Shown: positions 23,706 to 35,035 of the stretch, piece after piece
Position numbering within the stretch: the first letter of the stretch is position 1
Layout: the number at the start of each line of letters is the position of its first letter
Source of the DNA: Candidatus Fermentithermobacillaceae bacterium
Lineage (GTDB): Bacteria > Bacillota > Sulfobacillia > Fermentithermobacillales > Fermentithermobacillaceae
DNA length: 44,496 nucleotides
NCBI GenBank assembly: GCA_018052455.1
Contig: JAGPNE010000011.1
Span: 1 to 44,496, forward strand
Reading direction: 5' to 3'
The notes under the pieces: model-generated
Databases searched by the model: none
Seen by the model: the letters and a program-made list of their open reading frames with translations, nothing else
Told to the model about the DNA's origin: nothing
Made by a program: the position numbers and the translations under genes

Positions 23706-26135
23706 CTATTCTCCCTCAATAATGCTGCACGCGCTTAACCTGTCTTCCGGTTCTATCTTCATCAAGCGAACGCCCAGGTTAGCACGGCGGCTGATCTTGA
23801 CCTCTGATAGTTTTATTCTTATTGCCACCCCTTCTGCGGTAACTAGCAGAGCCTCCTCGGCCTTTGATGATACTACCCGCATTATGGCCAACCGGCCACT
23901 CTTTTCGGTCACTTTTAGGGCTGTGACTCCTTTGCCTCCCCTTTTCTGTAAGGGGAAATCTGAAGCTTTTGTTATTTTGCCGTACCCAAACTCACTCACT
24001 AGTAACACATTGGAATCTGGGGCAACAGGATCTGCGCCTACAACACAATCGTCCTTTTCAAGCCTTATGCCTATAACTCCTGTGGCGGTTCGGCCCATGG
24101 ACCTCACGTCGTCTACCTGCATTCTGAGCCCTTTGCCCATTGAAGTCCCGATCAGGATCTGATCACCGTCTTCAACGAGGCGAGCTAGAATAAGGGAATC
24201 GCCTTTTTTGAGGTTTATCGCTTTGAGACCTGTCTTCCTAGGCCTCGAGTATTCGGAAAAGGGTGTCCTCTTACACATACCGTACTTAGTAACAAAGAAC
24301 AGGTCTCCCGCATCTTCCGGATCAGAAGGAACGGGGATAAGCGCGGTTACCTTTTCATCTTTGTCGAGGGCTACGAGCCTGGACACAAGGTGACCTTTGG
24401 CCTGTCTACCAGCCTCAGGTATGTCAAATACCCTAAGTGAGTAGGCTTTTCCGTGTGAAGTAAATAGGAGCAGAGAATCTCTGGTAGTAGTAGACACTAC
24501 CTTTTCGACCCAATCCTCATCTCGTGTTTGCATCGCAGTAGAACCAAATCCGCCTCTTCTTTGATTCCTGTAAATGTCTAAGGGCATACGTTTGATGTAA
24601 CCCATGCCAGTTAGAATTACAGATACTTCTTGTTCCACTATGAGATCTTCATCTTGGATTTCCTCGGCTTTTGCCAATATACGAGTACGGCGGCGATCTC
24701 CGTATTTTTCTTTGACTTCTTCTAGTTCCTGCTTAACAATGCCCAATATCATCTTTTCTGATGTCAGGACGGCTCTTAAGTATTCTATTTCTTTCAGCAG
24801 TGTGCGGCGTTCTTCAATAATCTTGTCCCTCTCGAGACTTGTCAGACGTTCAAGCCTCATATCCAAAATGGCTCGTGCTTGGATCTCGTCTAGATTGAAC
24901 CTGTCCATCAGTCTTTCCCGAGCTTGTTGTCCGTCGGCGGACTGCCTTATTATGGCAATCACCTCATCGAGGTTGGCCAGGGCAATCTCTAGGCCTGCAA
25001 GTATATGAGCCCTTTCTTCCGCCTTCCTAAGTTCATATCTAGTGCGTCTAGTAACGACTTCTTCTCTGTGCGATATATAGTGAAAGAGCATATCTCTGAG
25101 AGTCAATACTTCGGGGCGCCCATTAACAAGCGCGAGCATAATGCCTCCGAAACTGACCTCCATGGAAGTATGCTTAAAGAGCTGGTTCAGTACTACTTTG
25201 GCATCAACATCTTTTCTGACTTCAACTACTATCCTAAGTCCGCTCTTGTCGCTTTCGTCCCTTAAGTCCCCAATACCCTGGATTTTCTTTTCTCTCACAA
25301 GGTCGGCTATGTTCTCTATTAACTTGGCCTTGTTTACTTGATACGGAAGCTCATCTACAATAATGAACTGCTTTCCTGTTTTGTCGTTTTCAATGCGGGC
25401 CTTTGCTCGCACCTTCATAATTCCTCGACCTGTGGTATATAAAGACCTTACGGGCTCAAGGCCGACTATTAGACCACCAGTAGGGAAATCGGGCCCTTTT
25501 ATGTGCTTCATAAGTTCAAGGGAACTCAGGTCTGGGTTATCTATTAGCGCGACAAGCGCATCTATAGTTTCACTTAGATTGTGTGGAGGTATGTTTGTAG
25601 CCATCCCTACCGCAATTCCGGCTGATCCGTTTACCAATAGATTAGGAACCCGTGAGGGTAGCACCGCAGGCTCTCTGAGCGTGTCGTCGAAGTTTGGGAC
25701 AAAGTCAACTGTTTCCTTATCCAAATCCACAAGCAATTCCTCTGCCATTGCGGTTAACCGTGCTTCAGTGTAACGCATGGCGGCAGGAGGATCCCCATCA
25801 ACTGAACCAAAGTTGCCGTGCCCATCTACAAGGGGATATCGCATATTAAAAGGTTGCGCCATTCTCGCGAGCGCGTCGTAAATTGCCTGGTCACCATGGG
25901 GGTGATACTTTCCCATAGCCTCTCCTACAAGCCTTGCGCACTTCTTGTGGGGCTTATCGTGCCTTACACCCAGCTCATGCATTGAGTAGATGATCCTACG
26001 CTGAACAGGCTTTAGACCGTCGCGGACGTCGGGGAGAGCTCTCGAAACGATAACGCTCATTGAGTAGTCAATGTAAGAACGTTTCATTTCTTCCTCTATT
26101 GGTGCTACAACTATTTTCTGAGCAGTGTCTGTCAT
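23706..26135 (-). CDS. gyrA: DNA gyrase subunit A
   Basis: 809 residues. Breakage-reunion subunit of the A2B2 gyrase that introduces negative supercoils. Active-site Tyr122 in [10 protein letters not shown]. The quinolone region reads [20 protein letters not shown], with Gln at position 83 (Ser83 in E. coli) and Asp87 kept. The C-terminal wing domain has the GyrA box as QRRGGFG, with Phe where Lys/Arg is usual, plus further blades such as [16 protein letters not shown] start, 16 bases after gyrB; the stop is four bases before the archease ATG. Presence of the GyrA box favours gyrase over topoisomerase IV. Confidence 0.96.
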   Translation of the reverse strand: MTDTAQKIVVAPIEEEMKRSYIDYSMSVIVSRALPDVRDGLKPVQRRIIYSMHELGVRHDKPHKKCARLVGEAMGKYHPHGDQAIYDALARMAQPFNMRYPLVDGHGNFGSVDGDPPAAMRYTEARLTAMAEELLVDLDKETVDFVPNFDDTLREPAVLPSRVPNLLVNGSAGIAVGMATNIPPHNLSETIDALVALIDNPDLSSLELMKHIKGPDFPTGGLIVGLEPVRSLYTTGRGIMKVRAKARIENDKTGKQFIIVDELPYQVNKAKLIENIADLVREKKIQGIGDLRDESDKSGLRIVVEVRKDVDAKVVLNQLFKHTSMEVSFGGIMLALVNGRPEVLTLRDMLFHYISHREEVVTRRTRYELRKAEERAHILAGLEIALANLDEVIAIIRQSADGQQARERLMDRFNLDEIQARAILDMRLERLTSLERDKIIEERRTLLKEIEYLRAVLTSEKMILGIVKQELEEVKEKYGDRRRTRILAKAEEIQDEDLIVEQEVSVILTGMGYIKRMPLDIYRNQRRGGFGSTAMQTRDEDWVEKVVSTTTRDSLLLFTSHGKAYSLRVFDIPEAGRQAKGHLVSRLVALDKDEKVTALIPVPSDPEDAGDLFFVTKYGMCKRTPFSEYSRPRKTGLKAINLKKGDSLILARLVEDGDQILIGTSMGKGLRMQVDDVRSMGRTATGVIGIRLEKDDCVVGADPVAPDSNVLLVSEFGYGKITKASDFPLQKRGGKGVTALKVTEKSGRLAIMRVVSSKAEEALLVTAEGVAIRIKLSEVKISRRANLGVRLMKIEPEDRLSACSIIEGE

Positions 26136-26151
26136 CGATAAAGCTTCCCTT

Positions 26152-28095
<1,944 letters not shown>

Positions 28096-28199
28096 TCACT
28101 TCTAGATGTTAGCATAGTTCACGTTGCGAATCCATGTTCGCCAAAACGCAGGCTAACAGTATAAACAATGGCTAGCAGCTACCGAATTGTTGGTGTCTG

Positions 28200-29135
28200 C
28201 TATCTATTGATATTCACCCCGGCTTTTTTCATCAGCTGAAAAAGCCTCTTCCCCACGGCCTCTTTGAAGTCTTCCTCAGTCAATTCATGGGCGGGCTTCA
28301 TAGTACGGAGCATCACCAGGTTCTCTACTAGATTGGCGAGCTGACCGTGTTCCTCCTTAGACAAGTTCCCTGATACTGCCTTGAATACCCCATTTGTGAC
28401 TGCGTCATGCCACCTAGAGTCCAATTCTCTGCGAGCTTTCTCGAATTGCAGTCGATTGGTGATGCCAGTAGCTTTCGACAGACTAGTATCCGACATTTCG
28501 GGATGCTTTTGAAGAGCAGCTAGTATTCGCTGATGGTCTTTGTATTCCCGGGCGTTCTTGCAATGCGGACACGTATGTTTCGGATCATATATATATCCGC
28601 ACACAGGACATCTTTTATACCCCTTCTGCAAGAGATACCTTTGCCTCGTACCCATAGTAACAGTAAACTTCTGGAAAGTCAAGGACAATCTTGGATCACT
28701 CTGGAGAACTTCGAAAACTCCTGACTCAGCCAGTTCCCTTTTCACTGTGGAAGTATTCTTCGATCTAAAGACCCTATACTCTTTGTCGTCAAATTCTCGT
28801 TCTGCCCTTTCTTTCTCTTCAGATGAACTGCTTTCTGTTGAATCCCAGAGATGCTCTGAGAAATATATGTCTTTTATGTACTTGCCGCCCAGAGTGCAGT
28901 TAAGTTTTCCAATTATGTCCCTTTTCATCATAGTCAGTTCTTGGGCCCATGTAGCAGACGAAGTGGCCACGAATAAGACATCTCCATCGAGCCGCCTGGG
29001 TTTGGCGTGAGTACTCACGTCTCCTACAATCTTTGGCCAGTAGTAAAGCACCTGATACCTTCGCGTTCTAGTGAGAAGGTCCATATCAGTCAAGACTTTT
29101 TCCATTATGGAATCAACTGCTTCAGGATTGTGCAT
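28200..29135 (-). CDS. DciA-like (DUF721) protein with extended zinc-ribbon C-terminus
   Basis: 311 residues, about twice the usual DUF721 length. Residues 1-80 match the DUF721/DciA pattern: YYWPKIVGDVSTHAKPRRL, then LFVATSSATWAQELTMMKRD and IIGKLN. DciA is a helicase-operator protein that loads DnaB in bacteria lacking DnaC. After a charged linker (about 98-135) come a possible zinc ribbon, C176xxC179 and C189xxC192, and a helical C-terminal domain of 110 residues that I do not recognise. ATG with AGGAG seven bases upstream; 16 bases after recF. The location between recF and gyrB is usual for DUF721 genes in Bacillota and Actinobacteria, which supports a replication role. Confidence 0.8.
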   Translation of the reverse strand: MHNPEAVDSIMEKVLTDMDLLTRTRRYQVLYYWPKIVGDVSTHAKPRRLDGDVLFVATSSATWAQELTMMKRDIIGKLNCTLGGKYIKDIYFSEHLWDSTESSSSEEKERAEREFDDKEYRVFRSKNTSTVKRELAESGVFEVLQSDPRLSLTFQKFTVTMGTRQRYLLQKGYKRCPVCGYIYDPKHTCPHCKNAREYKDHQRILAALQKHPEMSDTSLSKATGITNRLQFEKARRELDSRWHDAVTNGVFKAVSGNLSKEEHGQLANLVENLVMLRTMKPAHELTEEDFKEAVGKRLFQLMKKAGVNINR

Positions 29136-29151
29136 ACAATCGCTCCTGTAT

Positions 29152-30258
29152 TCACGGCAGCTTTGGGCATACCGTACCTTTTTCCACTATGAACTTGGAG
29201 AATCGCGACTCTTCTACTCCCGCTGTCTCGGTCGAGGTCATAAGTATCTGATAGCCCAGATCACAGAGGGATATGACTTTGGTTCTTCTGTCTGAGTCTA
29301 GCTCGGATAACACGTCATCCAATAGAAGTGCTGGCTTCGTATTAAAAGTACCCTCTAAAATCCGCGCCTCTGCCATCTTGAGCCCCAGGACAACGCTCCT
29401 TTGCTGACCTTGAGAGCCGAAATAGCGAAAAGTCTTTCCGTCAAATGAAAGAAGCATTTCGTCTCTGTGGGGACCAATCAGGGTTATGCCCCTAGCACGT
29501 TCTTCTTTTGATGCGCTTTTCAGTCTGACTGAAAACTGCTCCCGAATGCTGTCTATCCCGTCTGGGACCTCTCCGATTGTAGAAACGTAGTCTATCTCGC
29601 AACCATCCATCGACATGAACTTGTAGCTTGCCTTGACCATCTCATCGAGTTTTTCTGTCAACAGAAAGCGCTTATGGATAATTTCGGATCCGATATTCAC
29701 GAGAAGATCATCTATGCTATCAAGGCTCTTTGCCCATGAAGGTTCTTGATTGGCCCTCTTCAAAGCCATGTTGCGGCGAGAGACCGTGCTATTGTACCTT
29801 GAGAGCTGCCTCGAATAAAGAGGATCTTGTCTTGACAAAAGCGAGTCCATAAAAGAACGTCGCACGCTTGAACTGCCTTTTACTATGTAAAGATCATCAG
29901 GGGAAAAGTAAACGCACGGACATACTCGTAGAAGCTCCTGCCTCTTTGCCGGTCTATCGTTCAAGCGAATCCTCCGTCGAACTGAGGGAATAACCTGCGT
30001 TTGTATTTCAACTGTGTTAGCTGTGCCATCATCTTCCAGCCTTGCGCCTACAGTAAAGAAACTTTCTCCCCAATACGCTAGGTCTGCTTCTTTCTCCGAC
30101 CTTGGTGAATTGAGCGACGAAACATAGTAGCAAGCTTCAAGCAAGTTGGTCTTGCCCTGGGCGTTCTTACCTATGAAAAGCGATGCTCCTTCAGGTATCT
30201 GAAGTTGCAGCCTGCGATAATTGCGGAAGTTGTTCAAATACAAAAAGGAAAACCGCAC
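29152..30258 (-). CDS. recF: DNA replication and repair protein RecF
   Basis: 368 residues. SMC-like ATPase that helps load RecA at gaps. Walker A FIGKNAQGKTNLLEA near 29-43, signature motif around FGSQGQQRSVVLGLKMAEA, Walker B ALLLDDVLSELD. GTG start at 30258 only three bases after the dnaN stop, with AGGAG inside the end of dnaN. The small S4-domain gene (yaaA) that often separates dnaN from recF in Bacillota is absent. Confidence 0.95.
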   Translation of the reverse strand: MRFSFLYLNNFRNYRRLQLQIPEGASLFIGKNAQGKTNLLEACYYVSSLNSPRSEKEADLAYWGESFFTVGARLEDDGTANTVEIQTQVIPSVRRRIRLNDRPAKRQELLRVCPCVYFSPDDLYIVKGSSSVRRSFMDSLLSRQDPLYSRQLSRYNSTVSRRNMALKRANQEPSWAKSLDSIDDLLVNIGSEIIHKRFLLTEKLDEMVKASYKFMSMDGCEIDYVSTIGEVPDGIDSIREQFSVRLKSASKEERARGITLIGPHRDEMLLSFDGKTFRYFGSQGQQRSVVLGLKMAEARILEGTFNTKPALLLDDVLSELDSDRRTKVISLCDLGYQILMTSTETAGVEESRFSKFIVEKGTVCPKLP

Positions 30259-30261
30259 TAT

Positions 30262-31398
30262 CTAGAAAGCTCCTTTTGGACTCATGGGCATAATCACGAA
30301 CGTAGATAGGACCGAATCTTGAGAAGGAGCTTCCTTTCTCATCGGTTCAATAACCATGGGGCTAACTTGCCCAGTCATTCCAAGAGACACTTCTTCGTCA
30401 CTGATCCTGCTTAGCGCTTGAATCACATATTTGTGTTGCACCCAAATCTCTACATCCTCGCCTGTCACAGAGGCTGGTAGGACTTCCTCCATCTTGCCTT
30501 TTTCCGGCGAACCGGCTTTCACCGTGACTGTTTGGTTGCCTTTATCGAGAATAATTCTCATTGCTCTATCTTCTTCGCTAGCAACGATGGCGGCTCGAGA
30601 CGCCGCGCCCGATATATCACTGGTTGCGACCTTCGCAGTAGAGGCACAGGATTTTGGAATAACTTGATCGTACGAGTAGTACTGCCCTTCAATAAGACGG
30701 CTAAAACTGGAAAAGTTCTTTCCTGAAAGGTACAAATAACCTCCTGCGAGCTCTAACGAGATTTCATCGCCATCATCTACATCTTTGAGTCGCGAGATAT
30801 CCTGAAGGACGTTTGCAGGCACAATTGCCCGCGCCTTCGGAACCTCCGCTCTTATTTGTGCCTGCGAAAGGGCAAATTGATCTGTGCTTACAAGCACTAT
30901 CTTGTCTCCGAGCAAATCAAGGAGACATGCACCCCAAAGTGGTCTCGCTGGATTCGTTACGGCGCAGGTTGAACCAACTCTTACGAGCTCTTTGAAAATC
31001 TTATCTTTCAGGGATATGCTTTCTTTGCCAGGTGGTTCAGGCCATCTTGGGAAGTCTTCGGCCGGGACTGCATTCAGAACGATTTCCGAATTACCTGCTT
31101 TCACAGTAAGAGCCCATGCTGATTCATCAAGGAAAAGGGTAATCTCAGGCAAGGAAATGGTCCGCACTATGTCTTCCAGGATTTTGGATGATACAACAAG
31201 CGATCCTGACGAAAGTACATTTGCCTCTGATGAGACTTTTACTCCCCAATCGAGGTTCGTGCCAGAAAGAACCACTCTATCCGAAAGAGCTTCAATAAGA
31301 CAACCTTTCAGAGACGGTAACGTACTGCGTGCGGGTATAGGACGCGAAGCAGTTTGAAGAAGCCATGCCAGTTTTTCTCTAGATATCGTGAAATGCAT
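30262..31398 (-). CDS. dnaN: DNA polymerase III sliding clamp (beta subunit)
   Basis: 378 residues, three-domain clamp length. N-terminus MHFTISREKLAWLLQTASRPIPARSTLPSLKG split as usual for clamps; the C-terminus ends in a VIMPM-like motif (FVIMPMSP), matching the conserved MPMR region. Encircles DNA and tethers the polymerase. ATG 31398 with GGGAGG seven bases upstream. Second gene after dnaA, separated by the origin spacer. Confidence 0.95.
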   Translation of the reverse strand: MHFTISREKLAWLLQTASRPIPARSTLPSLKGCLIEALSDRVVLSGTNLDWGVKVSSEANVLSSGSLVVSSKILEDIVRTISLPEITLFLDESAWALTVKAGNSEIVLNAVPAEDFPRWPEPPGKESISLKDKIFKELVRVGSTCAVTNPARPLWGACLLDLLGDKIVLVSTDQFALSQAQIRAEVPKARAIVPANVLQDISRLKDVDDGDEISLELAGGYLYLSGKNFSSFSRLIEGQYYSYDQVIPKSCASTAKVATSDISGAASRAAIVASEEDRAMRIILDKGNQTVTVKAGSPEKGKMEEVLPASVTGEDVEIWVQHKYVIQALSRISDEEVSLGMTGQVSPMVIEPMRKEAPSQDSVLSTFVIMPMSPKGAF

Positions 31399-31696
31399 AT
31401 GTAGGCCTCCCTATCGTTTTCGATTCTTGTTTTTGGAAATGTTGCATGGAAAAGATATCTTCCTTATCTATAGTTGTTGTGTATATCTTAAAAATAGTAT
31501 TAGTAATAGGCGGTGTGAATTTGTGGAAGATGCGGTTCTCCTCCATAGACAATGCGGGTCTTTCCTGTGGACGGAGGTGTGCATGAATTGTGAGAAGATC
31601 TGGATAACATAGAGAAAAACTACGGACAGTCATTTTGTACACAGCTCCTCCACACGTAATCCGACGTCTATCCACATAATTCTGCACAGAAACATT
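31399..31696. other. oriC, dnaA-dnaN spacer with DnaA-trio-like unwinding element
   Basis: 298 bases. Reading plus strand: AT-rich tract (31455-31494), then TAG TAT TAG TAA TAG (31495-31509), GCGG (31510-31513) and TGTGGAAGA (31522-31530), a two-mismatch DnaA box. This is the order trios, GC cluster, DnaA box known from the B. subtilis basal unwinding system, with the boxes on the dnaA side as there. Further near-boxes: TCTGGATAA (31599-31607, one mismatch) and CTATCCACA (31668-31676, one mismatch). Confidence 0.7.
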
Positions 31697-33067
31697 TTAA
31701 CCTTCTGTTATTATCTTGGTTAATTCATCTATTGTACGGGCGAGATCTGGGCTTGACTGTATTTCTGTATCTATTTTTGAGCACGCGTGTAAGACGGTAG
31801 TGTGATCTCGTCCGCCGAATGCATTACCTATTTGAGGAAGGGAAAGATCTGTAAGTTTTCTGCAAAGATACATCGCTACCTGCCGTGGAAATGCAATGCT
31901 CCGAGTTCGTTTCTTGCTCGAAAAGTCATTGAGCGATATCTTGTAGTAAGCGGCTACTGCCTCTTGTATTCCCCTAAGGGTTACAGGGGTTACTTTCTTT
32001 TCTGGAAGAAGGTCCCTTAGAACTTCTTGAGTAATAGGCAAATCGATGTCTTTGTTGTTTAGAGACGTGTAAGCCAACACTCGAATCAGAGCTCCTTCTA
32101 ACTCCCGGATGTTCGTGGTAATGTTCTCCGCTATGTATTCGCATACTTCAAGAGGAACTTCTCTTCCCTCTAGCTCCGCCTTCTTGCGGAGAATGGCTAT
32201 GCGTGTTTCGAGGTCGGGTGGTTGGATGTCACAGATGAGTCCCCATTCGAATCGAGTTCTCAACCTTTCTTCTAGAGTGGCGATCTCCTTAGGAGGTCTA
32301 TCGGACGAGATTACTATCTGCTTTGACGACTGGTGGAGCGCGTCGAATGTATGGAAAAACTCTTCCTGAGTGGCATCTTTCCCGGCTACAAACTGGATGT
32401 CGTCTACCAAGAGTATGTCGGCGCTTCTGTACCTATTTCTAAACTCTGGGGTCCTACCTTCCTGAATTGCAAGAATAAGTTCGTTAGTAAAAGCCTCAGA
32501 AGAGACGTAGCAAATCTTGAGGTTGTTGTGATGCATGAACACATAATGGGCGATAGCTTGCATTAGGTGTGTCTTGCCAAGCCCTACTCCTCCATAGAGG
32601 AAAAGCGGATTGTACGCCTTAGACGGGCTTTCGGCTACCGCTAGAGATGCAGCGTGTGCGAACCTATTTGAGGTTCCCACAATGAAGTTTTCAAACACAT
32701 ACCTGGGATTGAGATGCCGGACTTGCGCAGATCTGTCTTCTTGGGGACGTTTCTTATGCGAAAAGGAACTACTACCATCTTGCGGAAAAAGAGCCTCTGG
32801 AACGAGCTTAGCGGGCTGAGTAACTGTGAAACGGATTTCTGATGCAACTCCGTACACTTCTTGCCATGCCTTATCTAGTTCATCTTTATACCGAGTTTCG
32901 ATCCAGTTTTTTGCAAACTCGCTTGGGACAGCTATTGTCAGAGTGTTTTCGGTCAGCTCGGTAGGTCTCGTATCTTTTAGCCAACTCTGGATGAAGCCTG
33001 GATTTGAGAAATTCAGAGAAGCTCTGGAAAGTGCGTCATCCCAGAGGTCGTCAAGATCTTTGCTCAT
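31697..33067 (-). CDS. dnaA: Chromosomal replication initiator DnaA
   Basis: 456 residues. AAA+ initiator that binds DnaA boxes and melts the origin. N-terminal domain about 1-85; Walker A GGVGLGKTHLMQAIAHY, Walker B ILLVDDIQF, sensor and arginine-finger region LRTRFEWGL; C-terminal DNA-binding helix-turn-helix with GGRDHTTVLHAC. I chose ATG 33067 with AGGTG nine bases upstream; GTG 33079 lacks a proper site. Followed by the origin spacer and dnaN; divergent from rpmH. Confidence 0.96.
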   Translation of the reverse strand: MSKDLDDLWDDALSRASLNFSNPGFIQSWLKDTRPTELTENTLTIAVPSEFAKNWIETRYKDELDKAWQEVYGVASEIRFTVTQPAKLVPEALFPQDGSSSFSHKKRPQEDRSAQVRHLNPRYVFENFIVGTSNRFAHAASLAVAESPSKAYNPLFLYGGVGLGKTHLMQAIAHYVFMHHNNLKICYVSSEAFTNELILAIQEGRTPEFRNRYRSADILLVDDIQFVAGKDATQEEFFHTFDALHQSSKQIVISSDRPPKEIATLEERLRTRFEWGLICDIQPPDLETRIAILRKKAELEGREVPLEVCEYIAENITTNIRELEGALIRVLAYTSLNNKDIDLPITQEVLRDLLPEKKVTPVTLRGIQEAVAAYYKISLNDFSSKKRTRSIAFPRQVAMYLCRKLTDLSLPQIGNAFGGRDHTTVLHACSKIDTEIQSSPDLARTIDELTKIITEG

Positions 33068-33580
33068 GCTAGAAGTCACCTACCATTTTTTCAGTTCTGT
33101 TTTTATTCTAAGCCTTTTGGGCAGTTTTAACCTGTCAATTTGCTACTATGCATAAAGGGGTATGTTCAAGAAAACCCCACGGTAATCGGCCTTATACATC
33201 AACGAATATGCTCCGCATTAGGAAGATTGCAGCCTTGTTAGTATGAACAACCCTTTTGTGTCGAAAACTCGTGCTCATGTTATTCGTATAACAAACTCAC
33301 AAGTTATACACATACTTATCCACAGGTGTGGATATGTTTTACTGCGGTTATGGCGACTGTCAAAAGGGACACGACATTTCAATAGGACTATATCAAGGGA
33401 AACCTAAAGTCGCAACGGTAAAACAGTGGCGAAATCTGGCTGGATTAACAGGAAATATATTGCGTGCACCGAGGAAATACCAGCAAGAACAGGGTTTATT
33501 GACACTTTTCCAATTGCTAAGATATAATTCGGTAGATCATAGGGACTATTCTTCGCAGCATGGTTAGGAGGAACGGGGAA
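33068..33580. other. dnaA-rpmH intergenic region with DnaA-box cluster
   Basis: 513 bases between divergent dnaA and rpmH. Three DnaA boxes lie within 32 bases: TTATACACA (33304-33312, one mismatch), TTATCCACA (33316-33324, perfect) and TGTGGATAT (33327-33335, one mismatch, reverse). This is the likely upstream half of a bipartite oriC or a DnaA autoregulation site. The rpmH promoter is at the right end. I see no coding sequence. Confidence 0.7.
33499..33528 (+). promoter_or_regulatory. rpmH operon promoter
   Basis: Perfect TTGACA (33499-33504) and perfect TATAAT (33523-33528) with an 18-base spacer, about 45 bases before the rpmH ribosome site. The best promoter match in the window, fitting high expression of a ribosomal protein gene. 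Confidence 0.85.
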
Positions 33581-33715
33581 ATGAAAAGGACATATCAGCC
33601 AAAGCGTAGAAAGAGACAGAAGACCCACGGCTTTTTGACTAGGATGAACACCAAGAATGGGCAGAAAGTCATAAAGAGAAGACGCAAGAAGAACAGGGAA
33701 CGTTTGGCAGTTTAG
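33581..33715 (+). CDS. rpmH: Ribosomal protein bL34
   Basis: 44 residues. Small, very basic large-subunit protein: [18 protein letters not shown], then [20 protein letters not shown], ending LAV. Full family length. ATG with GGAGGAACGGGGAA directly upstream. First gene of the rightward operon, with a consensus promoter. Confidence 0.97.
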   Translation: MKRTYQPKRRKRQKTHGFLTRMNTKNGQKVIKRRRKKNRERLAV

Positions 33716-33799
33716 ACACTGAGAAGAAAGTGTGTTTTTTCGTGCCGGTGTTCGGATCGAAGATTCTGTTGGAGTAAGATTAGAAGCGAGGCAGGTTAT

Positions 33800-34123
33800 T
33801 TGGTATCAGGAAGGTTCCCTGCTCCATCCTACCGTAGGGTGTATGAGGAAGGTCGATCAGTAGCGAATAAATATCTAGTGATGTACTATCTTGAGGATCA
33901 GTTGCCTGTAAGGTTGGGGGTAGTTGTCTCAAAACGGGTGGGCAAAGCGGTTTCGCGCAACAGAGTTAAAAGACTCATTAAGGAAAGTTTTAGGCACCAT
34001 GTGTACTGTTTGGACTTGACTGGCGAGTTTGTTATTGTTGCCCGACCCAGAGCCGCTTCGTGTTCCTACTATGAAATATCGAGAGCAGTCGAAGAACTTC
34101 TTAAGAGGATGGAATTAGTCTAG
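33800..34123 (+). CDS. rnpA: Ribonuclease P protein component
   Basis: 107 residues. Protein partner of RNase P RNA in tRNA 5' processing. The RNR signature is clear: AVSRNRVKRLIKESFR. Preceded by LGVVVSKRVGKAV, as usual. TTG start at 33800 with GAGG eight bases upstream; no ATG or GTG is available between the last upstream stop and the conserved region. 84 bases after rpmH; its stop abuts the yidD start. Confidence 0.93.
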   Translation: MVSGRFPAPSYRRVYEEGRSVANKYLVMYYLEDQLPVRLGVVVSKRVGKAVSRNRVKRLIKESFRHHVYCLDLTGEFVIVARPRAASCSYYEISRAVEELLKRMELV

Positions 34124-34372
34124 ATGCTTACTAAGGCGCTTGTTTACCTAATTGAGTGTTATCAGAAGTATATCTCCCCTTTGAAGCGGTACCCAACCTG
34201 CAAATACTATCCGACGTGTTCCGAGTATGCTCGGCAAGCCATATTGATTCATGGGCCTTTCAAAGGCGCCATTCTTGCTGCATGGAGATTACTGCGGTGC
34301 AATCCATTTTCTCGCGGCGGCTACGATCCTGTCCCGCAGTCTGGCTTGTCAGAAGTCAAGGAGGTTCAATAA
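34124..34372 (+). CDS. yidD: Membrane protein insertion efficiency factor YidD
   Basis: 82 residues. Contains the family core [24 protein letters not shown], read here in two parts around residues 13-37, then [24 protein letters not shown]. Helps YidC-dependent insertion. The ATG directly follows the rnpA stop, and the gene ends on the TAA adjoining the yidC TTG. Confidence 0.95.
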   Translation: MLTKALVYLIECYQKYISPLKRYPTCKYYPTCSEYARQAILIHGPFKGAILAAWRLLRCNPFSRGGYDPVPQSGLSEVKEVQ

Positions 34373-35035
34373 TTGTCGTATATAACTAACATAATGGTCC
34401 AGATACTGGACTTTATCTATGGGGTAACAGGTAGCTGGGGCGCTACAATTGTAGGGCTGACCGTACTTATCCGCCTTATCCTTTTGCCTCTTACCATAAA
34501 ATCTGCTCGTTCTTCTCAAGCAATTACTGCTATGCAGCCTGAGCTTGAGAAAATACAGAAGAAGTACAAGGATGACCCGGAACGGCTTAATCTTGAGATG
34601 ATGGATTTATATAGTCGTTATAATGCAAATCCTGCTACCAGTTGTATTTTGCCCGTTATCCAGTTACCCATACTTCTGGCAATGTTCAGATCCCTAGAAA
34701 GCCATCCAACCCTAAAAGACGGGTTGTTCTTGGGCCTGAGACTTGGGGAGCCAGCCATGTCGCAGGGTACGGTGTACGGGATAATTGTGATAGTCCTTAC
34801 GCTTCTAAGCTCGTACTTATCTATGCGGTTTTCTCCTTCGATGAGCGCCGAAGCACAGCAACAGGCGAGCCAGAAGATCATGATGGTTGTCATGTTTGTA
34901 GTCCTGAGCTACTTTTCGATCAAGTTTTCCTGGTCTGTCTCAATATATATAATAACTGCTAACCTTATGGGCTTGGTTGAGAGATTTGCGGTACCAACGG
35001 TGAGCCCAGCTAAGGAAGGAGCTAAGTCTAAGTGA
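34373..35035 (+). CDS. yidC: Membrane protein insertase YidC
   Basis: 220 residues, short for Bacillota YidC (about 260). Inserts membrane proteins alone or with SecYEG. Five hydrophobic segments; the groove arginine is present in TVLIRLILLPLTIKSARSSQ, followed by the cytoplasmic hairpin MQPELEKIQKKYKDDPERLN. The lipoprotein signal seen in many Bacillota homologs is missing, so the mature protein starts near the first core helix. TTG start immediately after the yidD stop, with GGAGG upstream; no ATG would give a complete first helix. Overlaps jag by four bases. Confidence 0.95.
   Translation: MSYITNIMVQILDFIYGVTGSWGATIVGLTVLIRLILLPLTIKSARSSQAITAMQPELEKIQKKYKDDPERLNLEMMDLYSRYNANPATSCILPVIQLPILLAMFRSLESHPTLKDGLFLGLRLGEPAMSQGTVYGIIVIVLTLLSSYLSMRFSPSMSAEAQQQASQKIMMVVMFVVLSYFSIKFSWSVSIYIITANLMGLVERFAVPTVSPAKEGAKSK

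Noticed and set aside
33133..33138. TTGACA on the minus strand as a dnaA -35 element
   Set aside because: No acceptable -10 hexamer at 16-18 bases; the nearest, TAGAAT, is 22 bases away.
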